Shown: positions 9,181 to 17,566 of the stretch, one piece after another
Layout of the letters: each line of letters opens with the position of its first letter
How positions within the stretch are numbered: position 1 is the first letter of the stretch
DNA from: Streptomyces abyssalis
Lineage (GTDB): Bacteria > Actinomycetota > Actinomycetes > Streptomycetales > Streptomycetaceae
Direction of reading: 5' to 3'
NCBI RefSeq assembly: GCF_001751365.1
Contig: NZ_LJGT01000038.1
Span: 1,403,540 to 1,467,539, forward strand
DNA length: 64,000 nt
Notes under the pieces: model-generated
Told to the model about the DNA's origin: nothing
Databases searched by the model: none
Seen by the model: the letters and a program-made list of their open reading frames with translations, nothing else
Made by a program: the position numbers and the translations under genes

Positions 9181-9258
9181 GGCGGAGCCGGACGGTGCGC
9201 CCCGGTGCGCCCGCGACCCACGCACTCCGCCGGTTCCGCAGCCCCGTACCGTGGAGCC

Positions 9259-10149
9259 GTGTACCGGTTTCTGCTGACCCCGCGGTGGTGGGGAATCAAC
9301 CTCTTCTCCGTGCTTGCGATCCCGGTCTGTCTCTTCATGGGCAGCTGGCAGCTCTCCCGCTTCGAGGCGCGCGTCGAGAGCCATGAGGAGCAGCAGAGGA
9401 CGGTCTCCGGCGCGGAACGCGCCGAGCCCGAACCGCTCTCCCGGCTGCTGCCCGTCTCCGTGGAGACCAGCGGCCGTGCGGCGGAGGCCACCGGGCGCTA
9501 CGACACCTCGCGGCCGCTGCTCGTGCCCGGCCGGAACCTCGACGGCAAGCGGGGCTTCTACGCGCTGTCCCTGCTGCGTACGCAGGCCGGCGACGGGCGG
9601 GGCGAGGACGCCGGCACCGGAGCAGGCGACGGCAAGGCGCTCCCCGTGGTACGCGGCTGGCTGCCCGGAGACGCCGACGCCTCCCGCGTCCCGCCGCCCC
9701 CGCGCGGCGAGGTGCGTGTGACCGGTGCGCTCCAGGCGTCCGAGTCCCAGGGCAGCCCGGGCGTGCGGGCGGGCGGCGGCCTGCCGGAGGGGCAGCTCGG
9801 CATGATCAGCGCGGCCGCGCTCGTCAACGTCGTGCCGTACGACGTCCACGACGCGTGGATCACCGTGCAGCACGTCCCCGCAGGGTCGAAGCTGAAGCCG
9901 GTGCCGCCGGTACGTCCCGACAACACCGGCCTCGACATGAAGGCGTTCCAGAACCTCGGTTACACGGCCGAGTGGTTCGTCTTCGCGGGCTTCGTGGTCT
10001 TCATGTGGTTCCGGCTCTTCCGCCGTGACCGCGAGCTGGCGAAGGACGCCGAGCTCGGCATCATCCCTCCTCCCGACGGGCCGCCGGACCCGGCACCGGA
10101 CCAGGAAGATGCTTCAGGGCGAAGTCGATCTCCAGCCTCAACTGCTTGA
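9259..10149 (+). CDS. SURF1 family cytochrome oxidase biogenesis protein
   Basis: A 296-residue two-helix membrane protein of the SURF1/Shy1 family, which helps insert haem a into cytochrome c oxidase. It opens 'VYRFLLTPRWWGINLFSVLAIPVCLFMGSWQLSRFEAR' in two short stretches (TM1, 13-32), has the extracytoplasmic family segments 'GRYDTSRPLLVPGRNLDGKRG' split over the conserved loop, and ends with TM2 (about 237-255) and 'RRDRELAKDAE'. The GTG start has TACCGT six bases upstream, a pattern of leaderless Streptomyces mRNAs; GGAG also sits between. Its last 89 bases overlap the convergent S9 peptidase gene. Confidence 0.9.
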   Translation: MYRFLLTPRWWGINLFSVLAIPVCLFMGSWQLSRFEARVESHEEQQRTVSGAERAEPEPLSRLLPVSVETSGRAAEATGRYDTSRPLLVPGRNLDGKRGFYALSLLRTQAGDGRGEDAGTGAGDGKALPVVRGWLPGDADASRVPPPPRGEVRVTGALQASESQGSPGVRAGGGLPEGQLGMISAAALVNVVPYDVHDAWITVQHVPAGSKLKPVPPVRPDNTGLDMKAFQNLGYTAEWFVFAGFVVFMWFRLFRRDRELAKDAELGIIPPPDGPPDPAPDQEDASGRSRSPASTA

Positions 10150-11926
10150 TCCGCTCCTCCACGACGAGCGAGCCGTGTCCGGCGTCGTAGCGGTAGACCT
10201 CGTGCGGTGCCCCGCGCTGCTCCAGCCGCTCCACGTAGTTCTCGACCTGACGGATCGGGCAGCGCGGGTCGTTGACGCCCGCGGAGATGAAGACCGGCGC
10301 CCGCACGTCGTCGACGTACGTCAGCGGTGACGAGAGCTCGTACCGCTCCGGCACCTCCTCGGGCGATCCGCCCAGCAGGGTGCGGTCCAGGGACTTCAGG
10401 GCCTCCATCTCGTCGTGGTACGCGGTCACATAGTCGGCGACCGGCACCGCGGCCAGGCCGACGGCCCATGCTCCGGGCTGCGTCCCCAGGCCGAGCAGCG
10501 TCAGGTAGCCGCCCCACGAACCGCCGCCCAGCACCAGCCGCTGCGGATCGGCGAGTCCCGAGGAGACGGCCCACTCCCGTACGGCTGCGATGTCCTCCAG
10601 CTCGATCAGGCCGACGCGGTGCTTGAGGGCGTCCGTCCAGGCCCGTCCGTAGCCGGTGGAGCCTCGGTAGTTGACGCGTACGACGGCGAAGCCGTGGTCG
10701 ACCCACGCGGCGGGCTGGCCGGCGAAGGCGTCACTGTCGTGGTGGGTGGGGCCGCCGTGCACATCGAAGACCGTCGGGAAGGGACCCTCGCCCTCCGGCT
10801 TCTGCACGAGGGCGTGGACGGTGCCGCCGGGGCCCTCCACCCATGCGTCCTCGACCGGGACGGACGGCGGGGCCGCCATTCCGGGCGGATCGAGGACGAC
10901 CGCGCCGGCCGCGGAACGCACCTGAGGCGGCTGCGCGGCCGACGACCACAGATACTCGATCTCGACCCCGGCGGCGGCTTCGCCGGACGTACGCGCCGGA
11001 GCCGCCGCGGCGGGACGGACCGTCGCGTCGGCGACCGAGCCGGGCGGGGTCTCGACCCTGGTCAGCGTGCGCGCACCGATGTCGTAGCGCCAGAGGTCGC
11101 TGCGTGCCTGGTGGCTGTGGGACACCAGCAGCGAACTGCCGTCCGGATACCAGTCGGCGCTCACGTCCCCGGGCAGGTCGACGGCGAGTTCGGTGACGGT
11201 GCCCGTGAGCGGCTCCCAGATCACCGGTTCCCAGCGGCCGGTGCGCTGGTGCGCGATCAGCAGCCGCGAGTCGCCGGCGACGGGTGCGAACCCCAGTGCG
11301 GACAGGCCCAGTTCCTTCGTGCCGCCCTCACTGTCGTCGAGTTCGGCGACGGTGGTGCCGTCGGGGCGCATCACGCGCAGCGCGGAGTGCATCGCGTCGC
11401 CGTGCTCGGTGTGCTCTACGACCAGCAGTGTCCCGTCGTGGGAGAGATCGGCCACTCCCGCGGACTCGCGGTGCCGGTAGATCTCCGCGGGTTTCTCACC
11501 AGGGCGGCAGAGGTGGATCGTCGTCCCGTCCTCGTCGGTCGACCGGCCGATGACGGCCGTGCCGTCCCGCCCGATCGCCAGGCCCGCGGGAAAGGACGGG
11601 GCGAGTCCGGGGACCGCGGCCTCGTCGTCGCCGCCCTTGAAGGGCTGCCGCATCCAGATCCCGAACTCGTCACCGTCGGTGTCCGAGAACCACCAGATCT
11701 CGTCGCCGCCGGGCGTCAGCACTCCGTCCGTTGTCCCGTTGGGGCGGTCCGTCACCTGCCGGTGTCCGTCCGTGGCCCGGTCCCACGCGTACAGCTCGAA
11801 CGTGCCCGTCACGTTGGAGACGTACAGCGAGCGGTCGGGTGCGTCCTCGGCCCAGTCGGGCAGCGAGACCCGCGGCGCCCGGAAGCGCTTCTCCCATTCG
11901 GGCATGCCATCCGTGTTCTGCGTCAT
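10061..11926 (-). CDS. S9 family prolyl oligopeptidase-type peptidase
   Basis: A 621-residue serine peptidase. The N-terminal part (about 30-370) is a beta-propeller with repeated 'SLYVSNVTGTFELYAWD'-like and 'LSHDGTLLVVEHTEHGD'-like strands. The C-terminal alpha/beta-hydrolase domain has 'DVHGGPTHH', 'VRVNYRGSTGYGRAW' and the nucleophile elbow GGGSWGGYL (Ser470). Asp553 ('GVNDPRCP') and His584 ('DAGHGSL') complete the triad. No signal peptide is seen, so it is probably cytoplasmic. The ATG (MTQNTDGMPEW) fits family length. Likely an acylaminoacyl-peptidase or oligopeptidase; the exact substrate is not deducible. The 3' end overlaps SURF1. Confidence 0.93.
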   Translation of the reverse strand: MTQNTDGMPEWEKRFRAPRVSLPDWAEDAPDRSLYVSNVTGTFELYAWDRATDGHRQVTDRPNGTTDGVLTPGGDEIWWFSDTDGDEFGIWMRQPFKGGDDEAAVPGLAPSFPAGLAIGRDGTAVIGRSTDEDGTTIHLCRPGEKPAEIYRHRESAGVADLSHDGTLLVVEHTEHGDAMHSALRVMRPDGTTVAELDDSEGGTKELGLSALGFAPVAGDSRLLIAHQRTGRWEPVIWEPLTGTVTELAVDLPGDVSADWYPDGSSLLVSHSHQARSDLWRYDIGARTLTRVETPPGSVADATVRPAAAAPARTSGEAAAGVEIEYLWSSAAQPPQVRSAAGAVVLDPPGMAAPPSVPVEDAWVEGPGGTVHALVQKPEGEGPFPTVFDVHGGPTHHDSDAFAGQPAAWVDHGFAVVRVNYRGSTGYGRAWTDALKHRVGLIELEDIAAVREWAVSSGLADPQRLVLGGGSWGGYLTLLGLGTQPGAWAVGLAAVPVADYVTAYHDEMEALKSLDRTLLGGSPEEVPERYELSSPLTYVDDVRAPVFISAGVNDPRCPIRQVENYVERLEQRGAPHEVYRYDAGHGSLVVEERIKQLRLEIDFALKHLPGPVPGPAARREEG

Positions 11927-12147
11927 GTGCCCATTCTGCGCCGCGGGCCGGGGCGGCCGTCGTGCGGGAGGCGGTACGGACGGCAGCAACATCGTTTCGG
12001 CGGCGGGCGGACGGGACATGCGGACGGGACGGGGCGTACGGGCATGTGAACCGGGCGCGACGCGCACAGCACAGCGCACGGCACGGCGCCGGGCACCGCG
12101 CTTGTCGCGCCCGTACGAGCGTCTGGCAATCGACGGACGGAGGCGAC

Positions 12148-13275
12148 GTGGCTGGCGAGAAGACCGGTGAGCCGGCGGCACACGAGGAGCCCGGTGGCGA
12201 AGTACCGGGCGGGCAGGGCGGGTTCGGGGGTTCCCGGGACGCCCGCCGGCAGGAGGGCGGGGAGAGCCTCCGGCGGCTGCGGACGGGTCCGCCTGAGCCG
12301 CCGAGCCGCCGCGGACTGCTCGCCGCCTCTGCGGCCGCCGGGCTCGGCGTCCTGACGGGCTGCGGCACGTCCTCCTCCGCACGGCCCGACGACCCCAAGC
12401 CCGGCGGGAGTTCGGGCACCGGGAAGGGCGGCGGCGCGTCGCCGTCCCGGTCGCCGTCGCCGCGGAAAACGCGAAAGCGGCCGCAACTCCCGCGTGGCGG
12501 GCGGGAGTTGTTTCCCCATTACCGGTTGGTCGGCTACTGCGGACTGCCCGGGGCGCCCGCCCTGGGCAGGCTCGGCGACGGCGACCCCGGCAAGCGGGTC
12601 TCCGAGATGGAGAAGAAGGCGGACGAGTACGCCGGGGGCCGCGAGCCCCTGCCGGTACTCGAACTGCTGGCCGCCGTGGCCAATCCCGACGCGGGCCGCG
12701 ACGGCACGTACCGCACACGCACCCCCGGCAGTACGATCCGCCGCTTCCACGAACTCGCCCGCGAACGCGACGCGTTGCTGCTGCTCAACATCCAGCCGGG
12801 GCGCGCCGCGCCGCTGAAGGAGGTCCAGGCGCTCAGCGACTGGCTGGAACACCCCGACGTGGGCGTGGCACTCGACCCGGAGTGGGACATGGGCCCCGGC
12901 GAGACACCGGGAGAGACCTACGGACGTACCTCCGGCGGTGAACTGAACGACATCTCCGACTACTTGTCGGAACTCGTCCGCACCCACGACCTGCCGCACA
13001 AGCCGCTCGTCTTCCACCAGGTCGCCACGTCCGTCGTCAGCGAGGAGAAGGAGCTGCGCCCGGCCGAGGGCGTCCCGCTGATAAAGAGCGCCGACGGCAT
13101 CGGCTCCCCGGAACTCAAGCGCGCCACGTGGCGGCAGCTCGTCGACGGCATGCCGGACGGGGTGCACACGGGCTTCAAGCTCTTCTACGAGGAGGACACC
13201 GAGGGTTCCCGTCTGATGAAGCCCAAGGAGGTCCTCAAGCTCCGCCCCGAACCGGAGTACGTGATGTACGAGTAG
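12148..13275 (+). CDS. Tat-type lipoprotein, conserved hypothetical
   Basis: A 375-residue exported protein. After a long polar N-terminus, 'SRRGLLAASAAAGLGVLTGCG' combines a twin-Arg pair, a hydrophobic core and a lipobox (LTGC), so it is probably Tat-exported and lipid-anchored. A Pro/Ser/Lys linker follows, then a folded domain with 'YCGLPGAPALGRLGDGDPG', 'LPVLELLAAVANPDAGRDG', 'LLLNIQPGRA', 'VGVALDPEWDMGPGE' and 'HTGFKLFYEEDTEGS'. The pattern of acidic strand ends suggests a TIM-barrel, glycosidase-like fold, but I cannot name a family. GTG start preceded by GGAGG. Monocistronic. Confidence 0.8.
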   Translation: MAGEKTGEPAAHEEPGGEVPGGQGGFGGSRDARRQEGGESLRRLRTGPPEPPSRRGLLAASAAAGLGVLTGCGTSSSARPDDPKPGGSSGTGKGGGASPSRSPSPRKTRKRPQLPRGGRELFPHYRLVGYCGLPGAPALGRLGDGDPGKRVSEMEKKADEYAGGREPLPVLELLAAVANPDAGRDGTYRTRTPGSTIRRFHELARERDALLLLNIQPGRAAPLKEVQALSDWLEHPDVGVALDPEWDMGPGETPGETYGRTSGGELNDISDYLSELVRTHDLPHKPLVFHQVATSVVSEEKELRPAEGVPLIKSADGIGSPELKRATWRQLVDGMPDGVHTGFKLFYEEDTEGSRLMKPKEVLKLRPEPEYVMYE

Positions 13276-13326
13276 GCGCCGCGGGCGGCGGAAGACCTCG
13301 CGGACGGACATCACGAGCGGACCCTC

Positions 13327-13375
13327 GTGGGCCCCTTCGGGCCCGGGGCCCCCACCGGCCGGGGCGGGCCGGTGG
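13327..13375. terminator. two stacked GC hairpins between convergent genes
   Basis: GGGCCC-CTTC-GGGCCC (13329-13344) is followed at once by CCACCGGCC (13352-13360), loop GGGGCG, and GGCCGGTGG (13367-13375), a perfect nine-pair stem. They lie between the stop of the lipoprotein gene and the LysR stop, so they probably end transcription in both directions. There is no T-tract, as is usual for streptomycete terminators. Confidence 0.6.
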
Positions 13376-13515
13376 CGGCCGGGGCGCCGCCGGGCTCTCG
13401 TGTCCGCTCCGGGATACCGCGAGACGGCGGAGCAGGGTCGCGAGCGCACCATCAGAATCTCCGCGTGCCGTGCGGGCGGTCAAAGCGAACCTCGCTATCG
13501 CGGCATAGCCGGTGC

Positions 13516-14451
13516 CTATGACCCCAGGTGGACGCTGAGCAGCTCGTCCAGCGCGTCCCGTACGCCTGCCCCTTCCGCCACCTCCAGCAGGGCCCGCACC
13601 ATCGCCGGGCGGGGCTCGTGCGCGGCGAAGACCAGGCCGACGCGCGGCCTGTGCGCGGCCTCGCCGTCGCCGTGCAGCCGCACCACGCGCATGCCTGCCG
13701 GAATCCCGAACATGTGCAGCCACGCGTGGGAGATGACGCTCGACCAGCGTCCCGAGCCGAGGTGTGCGTAGAGGCCGTCGACCGTGTCGGACTCGACGGC
13801 CGGGGAGACGGCCGCGCCGTCCGCGTCGAAGAGCCCGTCGAGGATGCGGCGGTTCCGCATGCGCGGCGAGAGCAGGCACAGCGGGAGCCGTGCGGCCTGT
13901 GACCAGCTCACCTCGTCGTGGGCGGCCAGCGGCTCGTCCTCGGGCGTGAGCAGTACGTAGCGCTCCTCGTACAGCGGCAGTCTGTGGACGCCCTGCAGGT
14001 CCTCGTCGTCCAGGTACGTCAGTGCCGCGTCGATCTCGAACTCGGCGAGCCGGCGCATGATCTCGATCGAGGAGAGCGACTCCAGACGTACGCCCGCCTG
14101 CGGGTGCCGTTCGCAGAACGGCGTGGTCAGCAGCGAGGAGACGGTGAGCGCGGTGGGGATGGCGCCCAGGCGCAGCGTGCCGGTGAGCCGGCCGTGCATC
14201 GCGGCGACCTCCTGCTGGAGAGCGTCGCGGTCGCCCAGAATGCGGTGCGCCCACAGCAGGACACGTTCGCCCTCCGGGGTCAGGCCCTGGAAGCGCGGGC
14301 CGTGCTGGACGATCGGGATGTCCAGCTCGCGCTCCAGCTTGCGGATGCCCGCCGAGAGGGACGGCTGCGAGACGAAGCACGCGGCCGCCGCGCGGGCGAA
14401 GTGACGTTCCCTGGCGAGCGCGACCAGGTATTCCAACTGGCGGAGCAGCAT
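13516..14451 (-). CDS. LysR-family transcriptional regulator
   Basis: A 311-residue LysR protein. The helix-turn-helix (1-60) reads 'LLRQLEYLVALARERHFARAAAACFVSQPSLSAGIRKLE', and the effector domain (about 90-295) has 'GTLRLGAIPTAL', 'ERYVLLTPEDEPLA' and 'RVGLVFAAHEPRPAMVRALL'. ATG 14451 is preceded by AGGTGGGG; a longer reading exists but has no support. It lies 89 bases downstream of the second P450 on the same strand, so it may share the conservon-terpene transcript or may regulate it. Related LysR proteins control formate or oxidative metabolism genes; no such genes are adjacent here. Confidence 0.9.
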   Translation of the reverse strand: MLLRQLEYLVALARERHFARAAAACFVSQPSLSAGIRKLERELDIPIVQHGPRFQGLTPEGERVLLWAHRILGDRDALQQEVAAMHGRLTGTLRLGAIPTALTVSSLLTTPFCERHPQAGVRLESLSSIEIMRRLAEFEIDAALTYLDDEDLQGVHRLPLYEERYVLLTPEDEPLAAHDEVSWSQAARLPLCLLSPRMRNRRILDGLFDADGAAVSPAVESDTVDGLYAHLGSGRWSSVISHAWLHMFGIPAGMRVVRLHGDGEAAHRPRVGLVFAAHEPRPAMVRALLEVAEGAGVRDALDELLSVHLGS

Positions 14452-14540
14452 GCCCCACCTTGACCCGGCGGACGGGGAGCGGTCCACCTTCCGGCCCTGC
14501 TCAGCCCGCCGGGGCCTGTCTCAGCGTGCTCGGCCCTGCC

Positions 14541-15884
14541 TCATTCCTGCCTCGGCACGACCGTCATCGGAAGGCTTTCGGGGTGCGCGACGGCCGAGGC
14601 GACCTCGCGGACGGTATGGCCCGGCACCCGCTGGAACTTCCAGCGCCGCAGGACGGTCGCCAGCGTGATCACGATCTCCGTCCAGGCGAAGCCGTCGCCG
14701 ATGCACTTGCGGTTGCCCGCGCCGAAGGGGATGTAGCCCTCGCGCGGCACGCTCGCACTCCGCTCCGGAAGCCATCGGTCCGGGTCGAAGCGCTCGGGGT
14801 CTTCATACAGGCGTGCGTCGCGGTGGAGCGCGTAGAGGCTGAAGGCGAGCTCGGTGCCGACGGGCAGCTTCGCGCCTCCCAGTTCGACGGGCGCGGTGGC
14901 CTGGCGCATCAGCAGCGGTACGGAGTGCATACGGGAGATCTCGCGCAGCACGCGGTCCATGTACTCCAGCTTGGGCACGTCCTCGAAGGTGACCGGACGG
15001 TCGCCGATCACGGATTCGATCTCGGTCAGCAGCTTCTTCTCGACCTCCGGGTGGGTTGCGAGTTCGTGGAAGGTCCAGGCGAGCGTCGAAGCCGTCGTCT
15101 CGGTGCCGGCGAACATGATCGCGACGAGTTCGTCCCGCACCTCGCGGTCGCTGAGCCTCTCGCCGGTGTCGGCGTCCCGGGCGCTGAGCAGCAGTGAGAG
15201 GAGATCCGCGTTCTCCTCGTCGCCCTCCTGGTGGGAGAGCTCGATGACGTCGTCGATGACCTTCCGCAGGCGCGTCGCGGCGGTGTCGAAGCGACGGTTG
15301 GCGGGGATCGGCAGCCTGTCGAGGAGCCTGGGCGTCACGGCCCTTATCAGCGCGGTCTTCAGCAGGATCGGTACGTCGCGGATGACGGCGTCGGCGGCTG
15401 GGCGGCTGATCTCCGCGGAGAACATGGTCTCGGCGAGTGTGGCGACCGAGAACTGCGCCAGTTCCACGTCGACGGCGACCGTCTGACCGGGCTTCCAGCC
15501 GTCGGCCATGGCCTGTGCGCGGGTGGCCATGACTTTCGCGTAGCCGGCGATGCGGGCCTGGTGGAACATCGGCTGCATCAGCCGACGGTGGGTGCGGTGG
15601 ATCGTGGAGGGCGCCGTGGGCAGGGAGTCCCCGACGAGGACTCGTGCGCGTACGAAGAACCGTCCCTTGTCGAAGTTGCGCGCCTTGGTCACCAGCAGCT
15701 CGTGGGTGAGCTCCGCGCTGGTGACGAAGTAGACCGGCAGGGTGCCGACGTCGACGCGTACCAGGTCGCCCGTGTCCCGGAGCGACTTCATGAAGTCGAG
15801 AGGATGCCTCAGCAGCGGGAGGGCATGACCGATCAGGGGGAGGTGTTTGGGGGCTCGTGGAACAGCCTTCAGTGCAGCACTCAC
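14541..15884 (-). CDS. cytochrome P450, terpene-oxidising type (CYP170/CYP183-like)
   Basis: A 447-residue P450. Near the N-terminus 'LPLIGHALPLLRHPLDFMKSL' resembles the substrate-access region of bacterial sesquiterpene P450s. The I-helix is 'IMFAGTETTASTLAW' with the acid/alcohol pair, the K-helix ExxR is EISR, 'FDPDRWLPER' is the PERF-type region, and the haem loop is 'FGAGNRKCIG' with Cys394 as ligand. The DPDRWLPER and 'ALHRDARLYEDPE' segments recall CYP170A1 (albaflavenone synthase) and CYP183A1. GTG start with GAAGGAGCT six bases ahead. It follows the terpene cyclase by 196 bases, so oxidation of the cyclase product is the natural inference. Confidence 0.92.
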   Translation of the reverse strand: MSAALKAVPRAPKHLPLIGHALPLLRHPLDFMKSLRDTGDLVRVDVGTLPVYFVTSAELTHELLVTKARNFDKGRFFVRARVLVGDSLPTAPSTIHRTHRRLMQPMFHQARIAGYAKVMATRAQAMADGWKPGQTVAVDVELAQFSVATLAETMFSAEISRPAADAVIRDVPILLKTALIRAVTPRLLDRLPIPANRRFDTAATRLRKVIDDVIELSHQEGDEENADLLSLLLSARDADTGERLSDREVRDELVAIMFAGTETTASTLAWTFHELATHPEVEKKLLTEIESVIGDRPVTFEDVPKLEYMDRVLREISRMHSVPLLMRQATAPVELGGAKLPVGTELAFSLYALHRDARLYEDPERFDPDRWLPERSASVPREGYIPFGAGNRKCIGDGFAWTEIVITLATVLRRWKFQRVPGHTVREVASAVAHPESLPMTVVPRQE

Positions 15885-16022
15885 GTTCGCAGCTCCTTCG
15901 GGCGGGAGGTGGGGGGGGTCCGGTGTGGAGGTGCAGCCGATGTGAAGTTCGGTGATCCGTGAAGCGGACCGCTGCTGTCCGGTGGGGAGGACAGGGGCCG
16001 GCGGCCTCGGCCGGATGCGGTT

Positions 16023-16084
16023 CAGGCGGTCCAGGCGGTCAAGCGGTCAGGCGGTCGTCGGGCTCAGGCGGCTGTCGGGCTCAG
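16023..16084. repeat. short direct repeats between P450 and cyclase
   Basis: CAGGCGGTC occurs three times (16023, 16032, 16048) and GTCGGGCTCAG twice (16057, 16074); the last copy runs into the stop codon of the terpene cyclase. This looks like local duplication at the 3' end of the cyclase gene. A role in termination is possible but not supported by a clear stem. Confidence 0.5.
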
Positions 16085-17184
16085 ACAGTCGCGGACGGGC
16101 GGAATTCGCCAAACGCAGGCTGAAACGATTCCCTCTCCGGGAGCACGTCCCACCACCATGCGACGGCCGGGATGTCCAGCGCCTCGTCGCTGGCGTCGGT
16201 GGGGGTGTCGCAGAACGTCGAGGGCAGTCCGGCGGGGTCGTGAGGCGTCGTATAGCGGTGTGAACTGATGCCCCAGTCCTGGGCTCCCCGGATGAACGTC
16301 CCGAGGTTCTCCAGGTACTGCCGCAGCTGGGGGCTTCCCCTGGCGGCGAGTTCGTCCCGCAGGCGCAGGAACAGGCACATCACGCGGTCGCGTTGGGCGA
16401 CGGCGCGCGTCAACGCCTGGGCCGGGGAGAGCTGCTGCTCGTGCTCCAGCACGCGCAGCACGTTGAGGTAGTAGCGCTGTGCCCTGCTCTCCTTGTGGTA
16501 CGAGAAAAGGTCGTTGTCCCAGGTGATGATGAAGTACGCCATCTCGGCCGCGGCCCGGACGGCGGTGCTGTCCCGCTCGTTGGGGTGCAGCTCGTAGCCG
16601 TGGCCCATCTCCAGCAGCGGCAGTACGACGGACGTCGCACCGTCGTACAGGCGCATCAGCGTGTAGTCGTTGAGGTCGGGGACGGTCTCGTTGCTGCGGT
16701 GGGAGGCCTCCCACACCACCGAGAGGAAGTACTCGCGCAGCGCGTCCACCCAGCGGGCCTCCTGGCCCGGCGTCGCGTGCCGGGAGACCCGGTGCCGCAG
16801 ATCTCTCAGACCTTCGGCCAGGGCGTTCTGCGAGAGCATCGGCACGTCCGGGTTCTGTGCAACGCGCAGCATGCGGGAGAGCTCACCGACCAGCCCGGCC
16901 GGGTCCTTGCCGAGTTCGCCCTCCTCGCAGAGGCCGTCGTCCACCCCGAAGAGCCAGATGATGAAGTCCGCGAGTATCGACACGACTTCCTCGCGGCCCT
17001 CGGGCAGGACCCGGGCGGCGAAAGTGCCGATGTCGTGCACGACCAGCTTCTCGCGCAGCTCCGGCGAGCCGATGGAGAAGGCGTTCGCCCAGGCGGTTGT
17101 ACGTTCGTTGATCGCCTCGTGACGGGGATGGATCGCGGGCGGTATGGGGGAGAAAAGGGGCGGCACGATCAAGCCGTGCTCCAC
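16081..17184 (-). CDS. class I terpene cyclase
   Basis: A 367-residue terpene synthase of the bacterial sesquiterpene type. Metal-binding motif 1 is 'VDDGLCEEG' (Asp82, Asp83, Glu87; DDxxxE form). The NSE motif is 'NDLFSYHKE' (Asn224, Ser228, Glu232). The pyrophosphate sensor is Arg178, exactly 46 residues before the NSE Asn, followed by 'LYDGATS' with the effector Gly182. The C-terminal RY pair is Arg310-Tyr311. All parts needed for ionising a prenyl diphosphate are present. GTG start with GAGGTGAT ahead. The product cannot be deduced from sequence. Its position between two P450 genes and below a conservon suggests a regulated, oxidised terpene. Confidence 0.95.
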   Translation of the reverse strand: MEHGLIVPPLFSPIPPAIHPRHEAINERTTAWANAFSIGSPELREKLVVHDIGTFAARVLPEGREEVVSILADFIIWLFGVDDGLCEEGELGKDPAGLVGELSRMLRVAQNPDVPMLSQNALAEGLRDLRHRVSRHATPGQEARWVDALREYFLSVVWEASHRSNETVPDLNDYTLMRLYDGATSVVLPLLEMGHGYELHPNERDSTAVRAAAEMAYFIITWDNDLFSYHKESRAQRYYLNVLRVLEHEQQLSPAQALTRAVAQRDRVMCLFLRLRDELAARGSPQLRQYLENLGTFIRGAQDWGISSHRYTTPHDPAGLPSTFCDTPTDASDEALDIPAVAWWWDVLPERESFQPAFGEFRPSATV

Positions 17185-17566
17185 TGTCGATCACCTCAGT
17201 CGTCGGGCGGCGCCTGGCCGCCGTCCACTCAGCCGCTTCGGCAGTCGGTCCGACCCGCGACCTCCTGACCTGGGCAGAAATCAGCCAATACCACGCACTA
17301 GCTGCGGAGACGACGCGTTCCCGCGACCGGCGGAGACCGGGTCGTCACCGTCTGCTACATGGACATCACCACTTCATCAAGGGGCTATCCGGCCACGGAG
17401 AACAGGCGTGACACGCTGCCGAGCGGTCAAGGCCACAGGGAGCCTTGCCCCAGGTCACCCGCGATTACACGTTCAACTAACGCTGCTGTGAGGCGAGTTG
17501 ACGCCAGTGGCTGAATGAGGCCGGGCATTGACGACATTCCGGGCGAGCGCCGGCTTCTGCCGTCGG
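17185..17566. other. intergenic region upstream of terpene cyclase
   Basis: This 382-base gap separates cvnE from the cyclase on the same strand. It breaks an otherwise overlapping operon, so a separate promoter for the cyclase is plausible. I find no convincing ORF, no strong stem-loop and no clear consensus promoter. Confidence 0.5.
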
